NCBI GenBank assembly: GCA_024072375.1
Contig: CP099617.1
Coordinates: forward strand, 1,282,001-1,346,000
Direction of reading: 5' to 3'
DNA length: 64,000 nucleotides
From: Sphingomonadaceae bacterium OTU29LAMAA1
GTDB lineage: Bacteria; Pseudomonadota; Alphaproteobacteria; Sphingomonadales; Sphingomonadaceae
Positions within the stretch are counted from its first letter, which is position 1. Each line of letters begins with the position of its first letter. The notes under the pieces are model-generated. The model saw only the letters and a list, made by a program, of their open reading frames with translations, was not told the origin of the DNA and searched no databases. A program made the position numbers and the translations under genes. This document shows, in pieces, positions 26,409 through 33,465 of this stretch.

Positions 26409-26921
26409 ATGGTCGAGGCTGGCTCCCCGATGTCGAACTGGCGCAAGCGGATGATCGCAGGCCTTGGCCCGGGCATTCGAGGACTGACCGCCTTTCGGCA
26501 GCAGCAGCGCATGAGCATGTACCAGTCGGGGCTGTCCGATGCCGCAATCGCTGCGCAGGAGGGCGTCACTAAAAACGCCATAGCGGCATGGCGGGCAAGG
26601 CGGCAGTTGCCCCCACACGACCACCACCTATCGCGCCTTACCCCCGCTGCCGAAGCACGCAGGCGATCGCTGTTTGCGACCGAAATGGGTGATCGGGAAG
26701 TTGCAAAGAAGCTGGGCAAGAGCCGAGGGGCCGTCCGCGACTGGCGCGTCAGTCGAGGTATACCACCCAAGGAAGTGCGACGGCGTACAGATGGCGAAAT
26801 CGGCCTTATCTGTTCGATCAGCCTAGATGATCTTGGCAGCTTCGGCCGCTCGCGTTACGAGACAATCGCCGATAGCAGCTGGTCCAGCTGGCTAGAAGAG
26901 ATGGGCGCCACCGTATGGTAG
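26409..26921 (+). CDS. Protein with two helix-turn-helix units
   Basis: The 170-residue protein starts at the ATG at 26409. It holds two similar units, SGLSDAAIAAQEGVTKNAIAAWRARRQLPP and MGDREVAKKLGKSRGAVRDW followed by RVSRGIPP. Each has an A-x-x-x-G turn and a W-R recognition end, as in resolvase-type or sigma-like helix-turn-helix repeats. It probably binds DNA at a two-part site. It overlaps the next gene by 7 bases. The partner and target are unknown. Confidence 0.7.
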   Translation: MVEAGSPMSNWRKRMIAGLGPGIRGLTAFRQQQRMSMYQSGLSDAAIAAQEGVTKNAIAAWRARRQLPPHDHHLSRLTPAAEARRRSLFATEMGDREVAKKLGKSRGAVRDWRVSRGIPPKEVRRRTDGEIGLICSISLDDLGSFGRSRYETIADSSWSSWLEEMGATVW

Positions 26922-27373
26922 CTCCCCAATATGCCGCTCCTCAGCATCGCCACCTGTGCGCTCGCGCGGCGGTGACGCTGCTGCGCACGCGTGAGGAAGG
27001 CTATCCGGCTCGCATCGAGGCGCAGAAGATCACTGCGGACGATGCCGAGCGCGGCATCCACCTCGCACGGTGCATCGTCGAGCAGTGGCGCTGGATCATG
27101 GACAAGGCACGGCCGCCCTGCCCTGAGTTTAACGAACGCACCGATCGGTTCGGAGCGTACAACTTCGAACTCGCGGCCGAGATCACGCGCGCGGCCGAGC
27201 GGCAACTCGCCATCGCCAAGCGGAAGCCGGCCGACGAAGCCGCCGCGCAGCTGGCCGACCTGTTCGGGGCGCTGGCTTGGCACCAGCGGACGCATGCCGG
27301 CGCCGCGTGGATCGTCCACATCGTCGATGTCGAGCGATCGGCCGCCGGCAAGGCGCTCGCGAGAGCAGCATGA
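26915..27373 (+). CDS. Phage protein of unknown function
   Basis: This 152-residue protein has an Arg- and Ala-rich helical composition: RAAVTLLRTREEGYPARIEA, then AERGIHLARCIVEQWRWIMD, and a C-terminal half with AAAQLADLFGALAWHQRTHA. No catalytic pattern is visible. It is in the rightward operon just before the recombinase. Function unknown. Confidence 0.65.
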   Translation: MVAPQYAAPQHRHLCARAAVTLLRTREEGYPARIEAQKITADDAERGIHLARCIVEQWRWIMDKARPPCPEFNERTDRFGAYNFELAAEITRAAERQLAIAKRKPADEAAAQLADLFGALAWHQRTHAGAAWIVHIVDVERSAAGKALARAA

Positions 27374-27513
27374 AGCACGACCCGATCTTTATTGAGTTCG
27401 TCCGCGCTCTTGCGCGCGCGCAGGCGAACCGGGACTATGACGAGCGCAGAGCCAAAGGAAACGACCGTGCGGACCGTCATCTACGCCCGCTTCAGCAGCC
27501 AGCTACAAAATAG
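27370..27513 (+). CDS. Very small phage protein
   Basis: A 47-residue frame, MKHDPIFIEFVRALARAQAN followed by a basic tail, starts with an ATG overlapping the preceding stop (ATGA). It overlaps the recombinase start by 77 bases in another frame. The overlap with the upstream gene and the amphipathic start support it, but it could be a chance frame. Confidence 0.45.
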   Translation: MKHDPIFIEFVRALARAQANRDYDERRAKGNDRADRHLRPLQQPATK

Positions 27514-29086
27514 CCGGTCGATAGACGATCAGGTCGCGGTGTGCCGTGACCGCGCCACCCGTGAGGGCTGGCCAATTGTCGACATTTTCACCGATTATGC
27601 TATCAGCGGTGCCGCCGGCATCGGCGAGGCCCAGCGCCCCGGCTTGGCGGCGTTGCTTACGGCTGTCGAGGGCGGCGGCATCGATCAGGTGCTCACTGAA
27701 TCAACAGATCGCATCGCGCGTCATGAAGGCGACAGCTTCGCAATCCGCGAACGACTGGCCTATGTCGGCACCCGCCTCTTCACCTTGAGCGACGGCGAGG
27801 TGACGCAGCTTACCGGCACCATCAAGGGCCTCATGGATGCGCAGTTTCGCAAGGAACTGGGCGCAAAGATCAAACGTGGCCAGCGCGGCACCGTATCGGC
27901 GGGCCGCAGCCCCGCTGGCCTTGCCTATGGCTATCGCACCGCGAACAAAATCGATGCCAACGGCCGCCCGATCCGCGGACTGCGCGAGATCGATGAGGAA
28001 CAGGCCTCGATCGTCAGCCGCATCTTTCGCGAGTTCGCGGAGGGCAAGAGCGCCCGCACCATCGCCGGCCGGCTCGCGGCTGAGGGCATCCCCGGCCCGC
28101 GCGGGTCACACTGGCGGGCGTCGACCATCCAGGGCGACGCCAAACGCGGCAACGGCATCCTGCTCAACCGGCTTTACGTTGGCGAAATCGTGCACAACCG
28201 GACCAGCAAGATCGTCGAGCCGATGACGCGCAAGGTTCGCATCCGAACCAACCCGCCGGCCGAGTGGCAGGTCGAGCAGGTGCCACATCTTCGCATTCTG
28301 GACGACTCCACATGGCACGCGGCGCAAGAACGCCGTGCATCGTATCAGGGCATTCGCCCGACAAAGTGCGTCCGCCCGCGCCGCATGCTGTCCGGGCTTG
28401 GCGTATGCGGCGTATGCGGCAGCAGCTGGATCGTCATCTCCGGCGAGAAATGGGGATGCGCCCGCTACACCAACGACGGCTCTTGCTCGAACAACAGGAA
28501 GGTCATGACCAGCACCTTCGAAGCGCGGGTGATCGCCGGGATGAGCGAGCAGATGCTCGATCCCGACGTCGTGGCCGTCTACGTGAAGGAATATCACGAG
28601 CATTACGCGCGACGCGCCAGCGATAACCGCCGGGAGCGCGCCAAGCTGGAGAAACGGCTGGCCGACGCCACAGTGAAGATCGATCGTCTGGTCGCCGCCA
28701 TCGCCGCCGGGGCGGGCGAATTCGCCGAGATCAAGGATGCGATGCAGAAGGCTCGATCTGACCGGGAGGCGGCGGCAGAGCATCTCCAGGACATCGATGC
28801 CGATCCCGTTATCGCGCTGCACCCGACGATCGCGGCGGACTACCGCCGCAATGTCGACGACCTCAACGCCAAGCTCGCCGACCCCTATACCCGCGACGAA
28901 GCTATCCCGACGCTGCGCAAGATGATCGATCGGATCGTGCTGACGCCTGCCGAAACCGGCCGAGGTGTGGATATCGCTGTGGAGGGACGCCTCGCGGCGA
29001 TGCTCGCGTTGTCAGGCGCTATGCTGCCTGCACGTGAACGTACTGTTGTGGTGGAGCGGGTGAAGGGAATCGAACCCTCGTCGTAA
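27437..29086 (+). CDS. Large serine recombinase (phage integrase)
   Basis: The 549-residue protein integrates and, with a partner, excises the prophage. The resolvase catalytic domain covers residues about 12 to 160 with YARFSS; Ser20 is the likely nucleophile. The recombinase domain (AGLAYGYRTANKIDANGRPI, IVSRIFREFAEGKSARTIAG) follows. A zinc ribbon with paired cysteines (CGVCGSSW, then CARYTNDGSCSNN) and a long coiled coil come next. The start at 27437 is the ATG nearest the catalytic domain. The last 11 or so codons and the stop lie inside tRNA-Gly, so the protein ends in residues encoded by tRNA sequence. Confidence 0.93.
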   Translation: MTSAEPKETTVRTVIYARFSSQLQNSRSIDDQVAVCRDRATREGWPIVDIFTDYAISGAAGIGEAQRPGLAALLTAVEGGGIDQVLTESTDRIARHEGDSFAIRERLAYVGTRLFTLSDGEVTQLTGTIKGLMDAQFRKELGAKIKRGQRGTVSAGRSPAGLAYGYRTANKIDANGRPIRGLREIDEEQASIVSRIFREFAEGKSARTIAGRLAAEGIPGPRGSHWRASTIQGDAKRGNGILLNRLYVGEIVHNRTSKIVEPMTRKVRIRTNPPAEWQVEQVPHLRILDDSTWHAAQERRASYQGIRPTKCVRPRRMLSGLGVCGVCGSSWIVISGEKWGCARYTNDGSCSNNRKVMTSTFEARVIAGMSEQMLDPDVVAVYVKEYHEHYARRASDNRRERAKLEKRLADATVKIDRLVAAIAAGAGEFAEIKDAMQKARSDREAAAEHLQDIDADPVIALHPTIAADYRRNVDDLNAKLADPYTRDEAIPTLRKMIDRIVLTPAETGRGVDIAVEGRLAAMLALSGAMLPARERTVVVERVKGIEPSS

Positions 29087-29125
29087 GCTTGGGAAGCTTC
29101 TGCTCTGCCATTGAGCTACACCCGC
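29052..29125 (-). tRNA. tRNA-Gly(CCC), prophage attachment site
   Basis: The minus strand folds as a tRNA of 74 bases including an encoded CCA. The acceptor stem pairs GCGGGTG with CACCCGC, the D arm is GCTC/GAGC, and the anticodon loop TTCCCAA gives anticodon CCC at 29093 to 29091. The T arm carries the usual TTCGATT loop. The top anticodon-stem pair is a G-A mismatch. Its 3' end faces the prophage and is overlapped by the recombinase gene, so the 3' half is the likely attachment core. Confidence 0.95.
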
Positions 29126-29183
29126 GTGGTCGCGGTGTCCGGCGGGTAAACGGAGCGGTGCGGGGATGCAAGGGGGTTGCGCG

Positions 29184-30890
29184 TCATGCCGGCATCAGCA
29201 GGTGCAGCGTATCATCCTTGACCCACACGGCGGCACGCAGGCCGGTCGCGAGCCGGTCGTCGTCCACCAGTGTGCGATCGGCGATCACGACGCGCAGCCG
29301 ATCGCCGTGGCGGGTCGTCGCACCGATATTGCCGGCGCCTCCCAGAGCGTCGATCACGGCATCGGGTACGCTCGTCATCGTGGTCGCCGTAGTCGCCGGC
29401 GCCGCGGGGGGCATCGCGGGCGGCGCGGTGCCATCCGATGTCATCGCCGCCCGCATCTCCATCGCGAGACCGTCGGCGATCCCGCCCACGATCACCTGCA
29501 CGGATGTTGCCGAAGGGCGCAGCACGCCGCGTGCGCCAAGCTGTCGCAATCGCGGCTCGTCGATCGCCTGGGCATCCACGACGGCAAGGCGCAATCGTGT
29601 GGTGCAGGCGTCGATCGCACGCAGATTGGCCGGCCCACCGAGTGCCGCGACGAAGGCGGCGGCTTTCGCATCGGCGGCGACGACCGGTGCCGGGGCGGCG
29701 GCGACGTCGAGCGCCTCGCGGCCGGGCGTCGGCAGATCGAAGCGCACGATCGCCCAGCGAAACAGGCCGTAATAGATCGCCGCATAGGTCGCGCCGATCG
29801 GGATCAGCATCAGCGGCCGGGTCGCCTTGCCGTAGTTCAGGACATAGTCGAACAGCCCAGCGGAAAAGCCGTAGCCGAGCTTCACGCCCAGCGCGTTCAT
29901 CAGCGCCTCCGACACGCCGGTCAGCAGCGCGTGGATCGCGTACAGCACGGGCGCGAGGAACATGAAGCTGAACTCGATGGGTTCGGTCACCCCGGTCAGG
30001 AACGATGTCAGCGCGAGGCTGAACAGCATGCCGCCGACCGCCTTGCGACGATCGGGCGCGGCGGCGTGATACATGGCGAGGCAGGCGGCGGGCAGGCCGA
30101 ACATCATGACGGGGAAGAATCCGCTCATGAAGCCGCCGGCGGTCGGATCGCCGGCGAAGAACCGCGTCAGATCTCCCGTCTTGCCCTGATAATCGCCGAC
30201 AACGAAATAGGCGACGTTGTTGAGGATGTGATGCAGCCCGGTCACGAGCAGCAACCGGTTGAGCACGCCGAACGCGAACAGCCCGAAGCCACCGGCGGCG
30301 ACCACGCCTGCGCTGAGCGCGTCCATGCCGGCGTTGATCGGTCCGTAACTGAGCCCGAGCACCAGCGCGATGGCAAGGCCGGCAACCCCGGCGATGATCG
30401 GCACGAACCGCCGCCCGCCGAAGAAGGCGAGATAATCGGGCAGCTTCAGTGTCGCGAACCGGTTGTAGAAGCCCCCCCCGACGAGGCCGGAGACGATGCC
30501 GACCGGCACCTCCAGCCGATCGATCGCCGCCGCCTTCCATGCCGTCGACACCCCCGCCACCAGCGATTGCGGGACATCGGCGAGGGTGGCGGCGGGTATA
30601 TCAAGGAAGACTTGCGCACCGTTGATCGCGACGAGATAGCAGACGACGCCCGCCATCGCCGCTGCACCGTTGCCGTCGCGGGCGAAACCGGTCGCGACGC
30701 CCACCGCGAACAACAGGCCGAGGTTGGCGAACATCGCGTCCCCGGCTGCGCTGAGAAAGGCGATATCGAGCAGATCGGGCTGTCCCAGCCGGAGCAGCAG
30801 TCCGGCGATCGGCAGCACCGCGATCGGCAGCATCAGCGCCCGACCGAGCGGCTGGAGGAAGGTCATGGGCGACCAGCGCTGCATCGTCAT
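29184..30890 (-). CDS. nagE: PTS N-acetylglucosamine permease EIICB
   Basis: The 568-residue inner-membrane protein takes up GlcNAc and phosphorylates it to GlcNAc-6-phosphate. The first 370 residues are the multi-spanning EIIC domain, starting LGRALMLPIAVLPIAGLLLR and including LLLVTGLHHILNNVAYFVV and TGVTEPIEFSFMFLAPVLY. An EIIB domain follows with the phosphorylated Cys429 in DACTTRLRLAV. A second EIIB-like unit (residues about 505 to 568) has His528 where that cysteine should be. It overlaps the nagF stop by 4 bases, so the two PTS genes are coupled. The start at 30890 avoids a long overlap with nagF. Confidence 0.93.
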   Translation of the reverse strand: MTMQRWSPMTFLQPLGRALMLPIAVLPIAGLLLRLGQPDLLDIAFLSAAGDAMFANLGLLFAVGVATGFARDGNGAAAMAGVVCYLVAINGAQVFLDIPAATLADVPQSLVAGVSTAWKAAAIDRLEVPVGIVSGLVGGGFYNRFATLKLPDYLAFFGGRRFVPIIAGVAGLAIALVLGLSYGPINAGMDALSAGVVAAGGFGLFAFGVLNRLLLVTGLHHILNNVAYFVVGDYQGKTGDLTRFFAGDPTAGGFMSGFFPVMMFGLPAACLAMYHAAAPDRRKAVGGMLFSLALTSFLTGVTEPIEFSFMFLAPVLYAIHALLTGVSEALMNALGVKLGYGFSAGLFDYVLNYGKATRPLMLIPIGATYAAIYYGLFRWAIVRFDLPTPGREALDVAAAPAPVVAADAKAAAFVAALGGPANLRAIDACTTRLRLAVVDAQAIDEPRLRQLGARGVLRPSATSVQVIVGGIADGLAMEMRAAMTSDGTAPPAMPPAAPATTATTMTSVPDAVIDALGGAGNIGATTRHGDRLRVVIADRTLVDDDRLATGLRAAVWVKDDTLHLLMPA

Positions 30891-33373
30891 CGGCCGATCT
30901 CCTGTGCAAACGTTCGGGCCAGCGTGCGGACCTCCGCGGCGGTCGCGGCGGCGAGAACGGCCGCGGCGTGATCCTCGGCATCGCACAGGCGCAGGGTGGC
31001 GATCAGCGCCCTGGTGGCGGGGATGCGAGCCGGCGGCACCGACAAGGTGCGGATGCCCAGCCCGATCAGGATTGGGACCGCCAGCGGGTCGGCCGCGAGG
31101 CCGCCGCAGACGCTGACGGGCACGCCGACGACCGACGCGCCGCGACAACAGTTCTGGATCAGCCGCAGCACGCCGGGGTGCAAACCGTCGATCCCGGCCG
31201 CGACCGCAGGATTGCCGCGATCCATCGCAAGGACATATTGCGTCAGGTCGTTGCTGCCGATCGACAGGAAATCGGCGTGGCGGGCGATCAGGTCCGCAGT
31301 GACTGCCGCCGCGGGGGTCTCGATCATCGCGCCCAGCGGCACGGGCCCGATCCCCATCTCGTCACGCAAACGGTCGAGCATCGTGCGTACCGCGATCATC
31401 TCGTCGATGTTGGCGACCATCGGCACCATGATCCGGCAGCGACCGATGTCCGGCACCGACAGGATCGCGCGCAGCTGCGTCTCGAGCACCTCCGGCCGGG
31501 CCAGCGCGACGCGGATGCCACGCAGGCCGAGCGCCGGATTTTCCTCGGCCGGGATCGCCAGATAGGGCGCAGGCTTGTCGCCGCCGATATCGAGCAAACG
31601 GATGACCATCGGCCGGTCCGGCAGCGCTGCAAGTATGGCACGATAGTCGGCCGCCTGTTCGTCCACGTTCGGAGCGGTCGCCCGCTCCAGAAACAGGAAT
31701 TCGGTCCGCAGCAGCCCGCACCCTTCCGCGCCCGCCGTCGCCGCGCTTTCGGCATCGGCGATCGATCCCAGATTGGCGTAGACGGCGATCGATCCCCCCC
31801 CGGCCATCATCGCCGGCTGATCGCCCGCGGCGCGCGCCCGTGCTTCGGCGGCTTCCCGAAGCGCGATCGCCGCGCGTGCGATATCAAGGCGCTCCGCGGG
31901 TGGATCGATCATCAAGGTTCCGCCATCCGCATCGAGGATGAGCGTCGTTCCATCGGCCACGTCGTCGATGGCCGCGCCGAGCGCGACGACCATCGGCACG
32001 CCCATGCCTGCGGCGAGGATCGCGACGTGCGATGTCGGCCCACCCCCGGCCACGGCGAAGCCCGCTACCCGTCCAGCCTCGATCGTCGCGAGTTGCGACG
32101 GCAGCAGGTCGTCGGCCAGGACGATCGCGCCCTGCGGGATCGACAGCAACGCGGCCTTCGTACCCATGATCGCGTGCACCACGCGGAGCGCCACGTCGCG
32201 GATATCGTCGGCGCGCTCGACGATGCGGGCGTTGCCGGAGGCGCGCAGCTGGGCCGCCTGCGTTTCCGCAGCGGTCATGATCGCCGCTGCCGCAGACATG
32301 CCATCGGCAAGAGCGACATCGGCATGGGCGCGCAGGTCCGGATCGTCGAGGATCGCGCGATGCGCCGTCAGCACGCCGCCGAGCAGGCCGGCGGCGGAGG
32401 CTTCAGACAGCGTGGTCGATGCCGCCACCAAGCCGGCGGCAAGCCGATCCCGTTCGATGGCCACCCCCTCGCCGGACGTCGGCACATCGGGCGTGGCGAC
32501 GCGCAGCCAGCACGCCGGTCCGATCGCGAGCCCGGGCGCCGCGGACACACCGGCCAATGCGCCTGCGTCGACGATCGCAGGCATGACCGGCGGGCGGGCG
32601 GCGACGGGCACGGCCTGCGGTGCAGCATCCGTATCGATGCGCAGCAATGCGACGATCGCTTCGATCGCCTGTCCGGCGCCGGCGCCGCGCGCCTCCAGTG
32701 TCACCGCGGCGCCGTGGGCGAGGCCCAGCGACAGCAAGCCGACGGGACTGGCTGCGGATGCGGAGCGGTCGCCATGGCGGACGGTCACCTCGGCACCGCT
32801 GGCGCGTACGGCGGCGACGATCCGCGCGGCGGGGCGAGCGTGCAGGCCATGCGCCAGCGCGACGATCGCGTCACGGACGATCATCTCGCCGGTCACGGCT
32901 TTCGCTTCCATGTCGCCGCGGCCGACCAGCCGGGCGACCGGCGCACCGATCGCGATCAATCCTTCGGGTGCCACATCGGTCAGCGCTGCCCCGCCCTCGA
33001 TCAGGATGACCGGCGTCACCGCCGCCGTCGCAGTCCGTACGATCAGATCGAGATCGAAGCGGATCAGAGCCTCGCCGGCCCGTACACGCGCGCCCACGGC
33101 CACCAGCGGCGTGAACCCGCGGCCATTCATCGCTACGGTATCGATCCCGACGTGCAGCAGCAGCGAAACGCCGTCGCCGACATCCAGCGTCACCGCGTGA
33201 CCCGCGGCATGCACGGTCAGTACGATTGCATCGCAGGGGGCATGCAGCGTATCGCCGGTCGGATCGATCGCCAGCCCGGGTCCCATCATGCCCCCGGCAA
33301 AGACGGGATCGGGCACCGCCGTCAGCGGCAGGACCCATCCCGCGAGCGGCGCCACCAGCTGTACGTCCGTCAT
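30887..33373 (-). CDS. nagF: Fused PTS protein EIIA-HPr-EI for N-acetylglucosamine
   Basis: The 828-residue protein carries the whole soluble phosphorelay for NagE. Residues about 1 to 145 are a glucose-type EIIA (HAPCDAIVLTVHAAGHAVTL, LLLHVGIDTV with the active His). Residues about 155 to 245 are HPr with HGLHARPAARI. The rest is enzyme I with the phosphohistidine in GGGPTSHVAIL, GCGLLRTEFLFLER, and NDLTQYVLAMDR near the C-terminus. This matches NagF of Ralstonia eutropha, which pairs with NagE. The ATG at 33373 follows GGGGGA; a start 27 bases earlier is possible. A palindrome at 33424 precedes it. Confidence 0.92.
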   Translation of the reverse strand: MTDVQLVAPLAGWVLPLTAVPDPVFAGGMMGPGLAIDPTGDTLHAPCDAIVLTVHAAGHAVTLDVGDGVSLLLHVGIDTVAMNGRGFTPLVAVGARVRAGEALIRFDLDLIVRTATAAVTPVILIEGGAALTDVAPEGLIAIGAPVARLVGRGDMEAKAVTGEMIVRDAIVALAHGLHARPAARIVAAVRASGAEVTVRHGDRSASAASPVGLLSLGLAHGAAVTLEARGAGAGQAIEAIVALLRIDTDAAPQAVPVAARPPVMPAIVDAGALAGVSAAPGLAIGPACWLRVATPDVPTSGEGVAIERDRLAAGLVAASTTLSEASAAGLLGGVLTAHRAILDDPDLRAHADVALADGMSAAAAIMTAAETQAAQLRASGNARIVERADDIRDVALRVVHAIMGTKAALLSIPQGAIVLADDLLPSQLATIEAGRVAGFAVAGGGPTSHVAILAAGMGVPMVVALGAAIDDVADGTTLILDADGGTLMIDPPAERLDIARAAIALREAAEARARAAGDQPAMMAGGGSIAVYANLGSIADAESAATAGAEGCGLLRTEFLFLERATAPNVDEQAADYRAILAALPDRPMVIRLLDIGGDKPAPYLAIPAEENPALGLRGIRVALARPEVLETQLRAILSVPDIGRCRIMVPMVANIDEMIAVRTMLDRLRDEMGIGPVPLGAMIETPAAAVTADLIARHADFLSIGSNDLTQYVLAMDRGNPAVAAGIDGLHPGVLRLIQNCCRGASVVGVPVSVCGGLAADPLAVPILIGLGIRTLSVPPARIPATRALIATLRLCDAEDHAAAVLAAATAAEVRTLARTFAQEIGR

Positions 33374-33423
33374 TTGCCGCAGTCCCCCGGTCACCATCAC
33401 GTCAGTCTATCGACCGCTCGATA

Positions 33424-33445
33424 GTATACAATACCTATTGCATAC
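33424..33445. promoter_or_regulatory. Palindrome upstream of nagF (candidate NagR operator)
   Basis: Arms GTATACAATA and TATTGCATAC surround a central CC, with 9 of 10 positions matching. It lies about 50 bases before the nagF start in the only sizeable gap (33374 to 33465) inside the nag operon. A GntR/HutC regulator is encoded upstream, so it is a candidate binding site. No other experimental or comparative support is available here. Confidence 0.5.
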
Positions 33446-33465
33446 CATTTTAGGGCATTCGTCGA

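Larger units (their letters stand above)
1..29086. mobile_element. Prophage (partial), HK97-like siphovirus with serine recombinase
   Basis: A continuous set of phage genes fills this stretch: tail, head, packaging, replication, CI/Cro-type control and an integrase. The right boundary falls in tRNA-Gly(CCC), where the recombinase gene ends. The left boundary is outside the window, so the element is longer than 29 kb here. No holin, endolysin, tail fibre or excision factor is visible; they may lie to the left. All structural genes have intact frames, so there is no sign of decay in the visible part. The tape-measure length suggests a long flexible tail. Confidence 0.95.

Noticed and set aside
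29052..29086. The recombinase C-terminus VKGIEPSS as a functional protein motif
   Set aside because: It is tRNA-Gly sequence read in the protein frame; the same phrase appears wherever a gene runs into such a tRNA.
1..29086. Gene transfer agent instead of prophage
   Set aside because: The module has its own integrase, CI/Cro control, primase and helicase, which gene transfer agents lack.
30968..33424. An 818-residue frame on the plus strand opposite nagF, and an 872-residue minus-strand frame opposite the TonB receptor (40295 to 42913)
   Set aside because: High-GC antisense shadows: Arg-, Gly- and Asp-rich sequence with no domain, opposite genes with clear family motifs.
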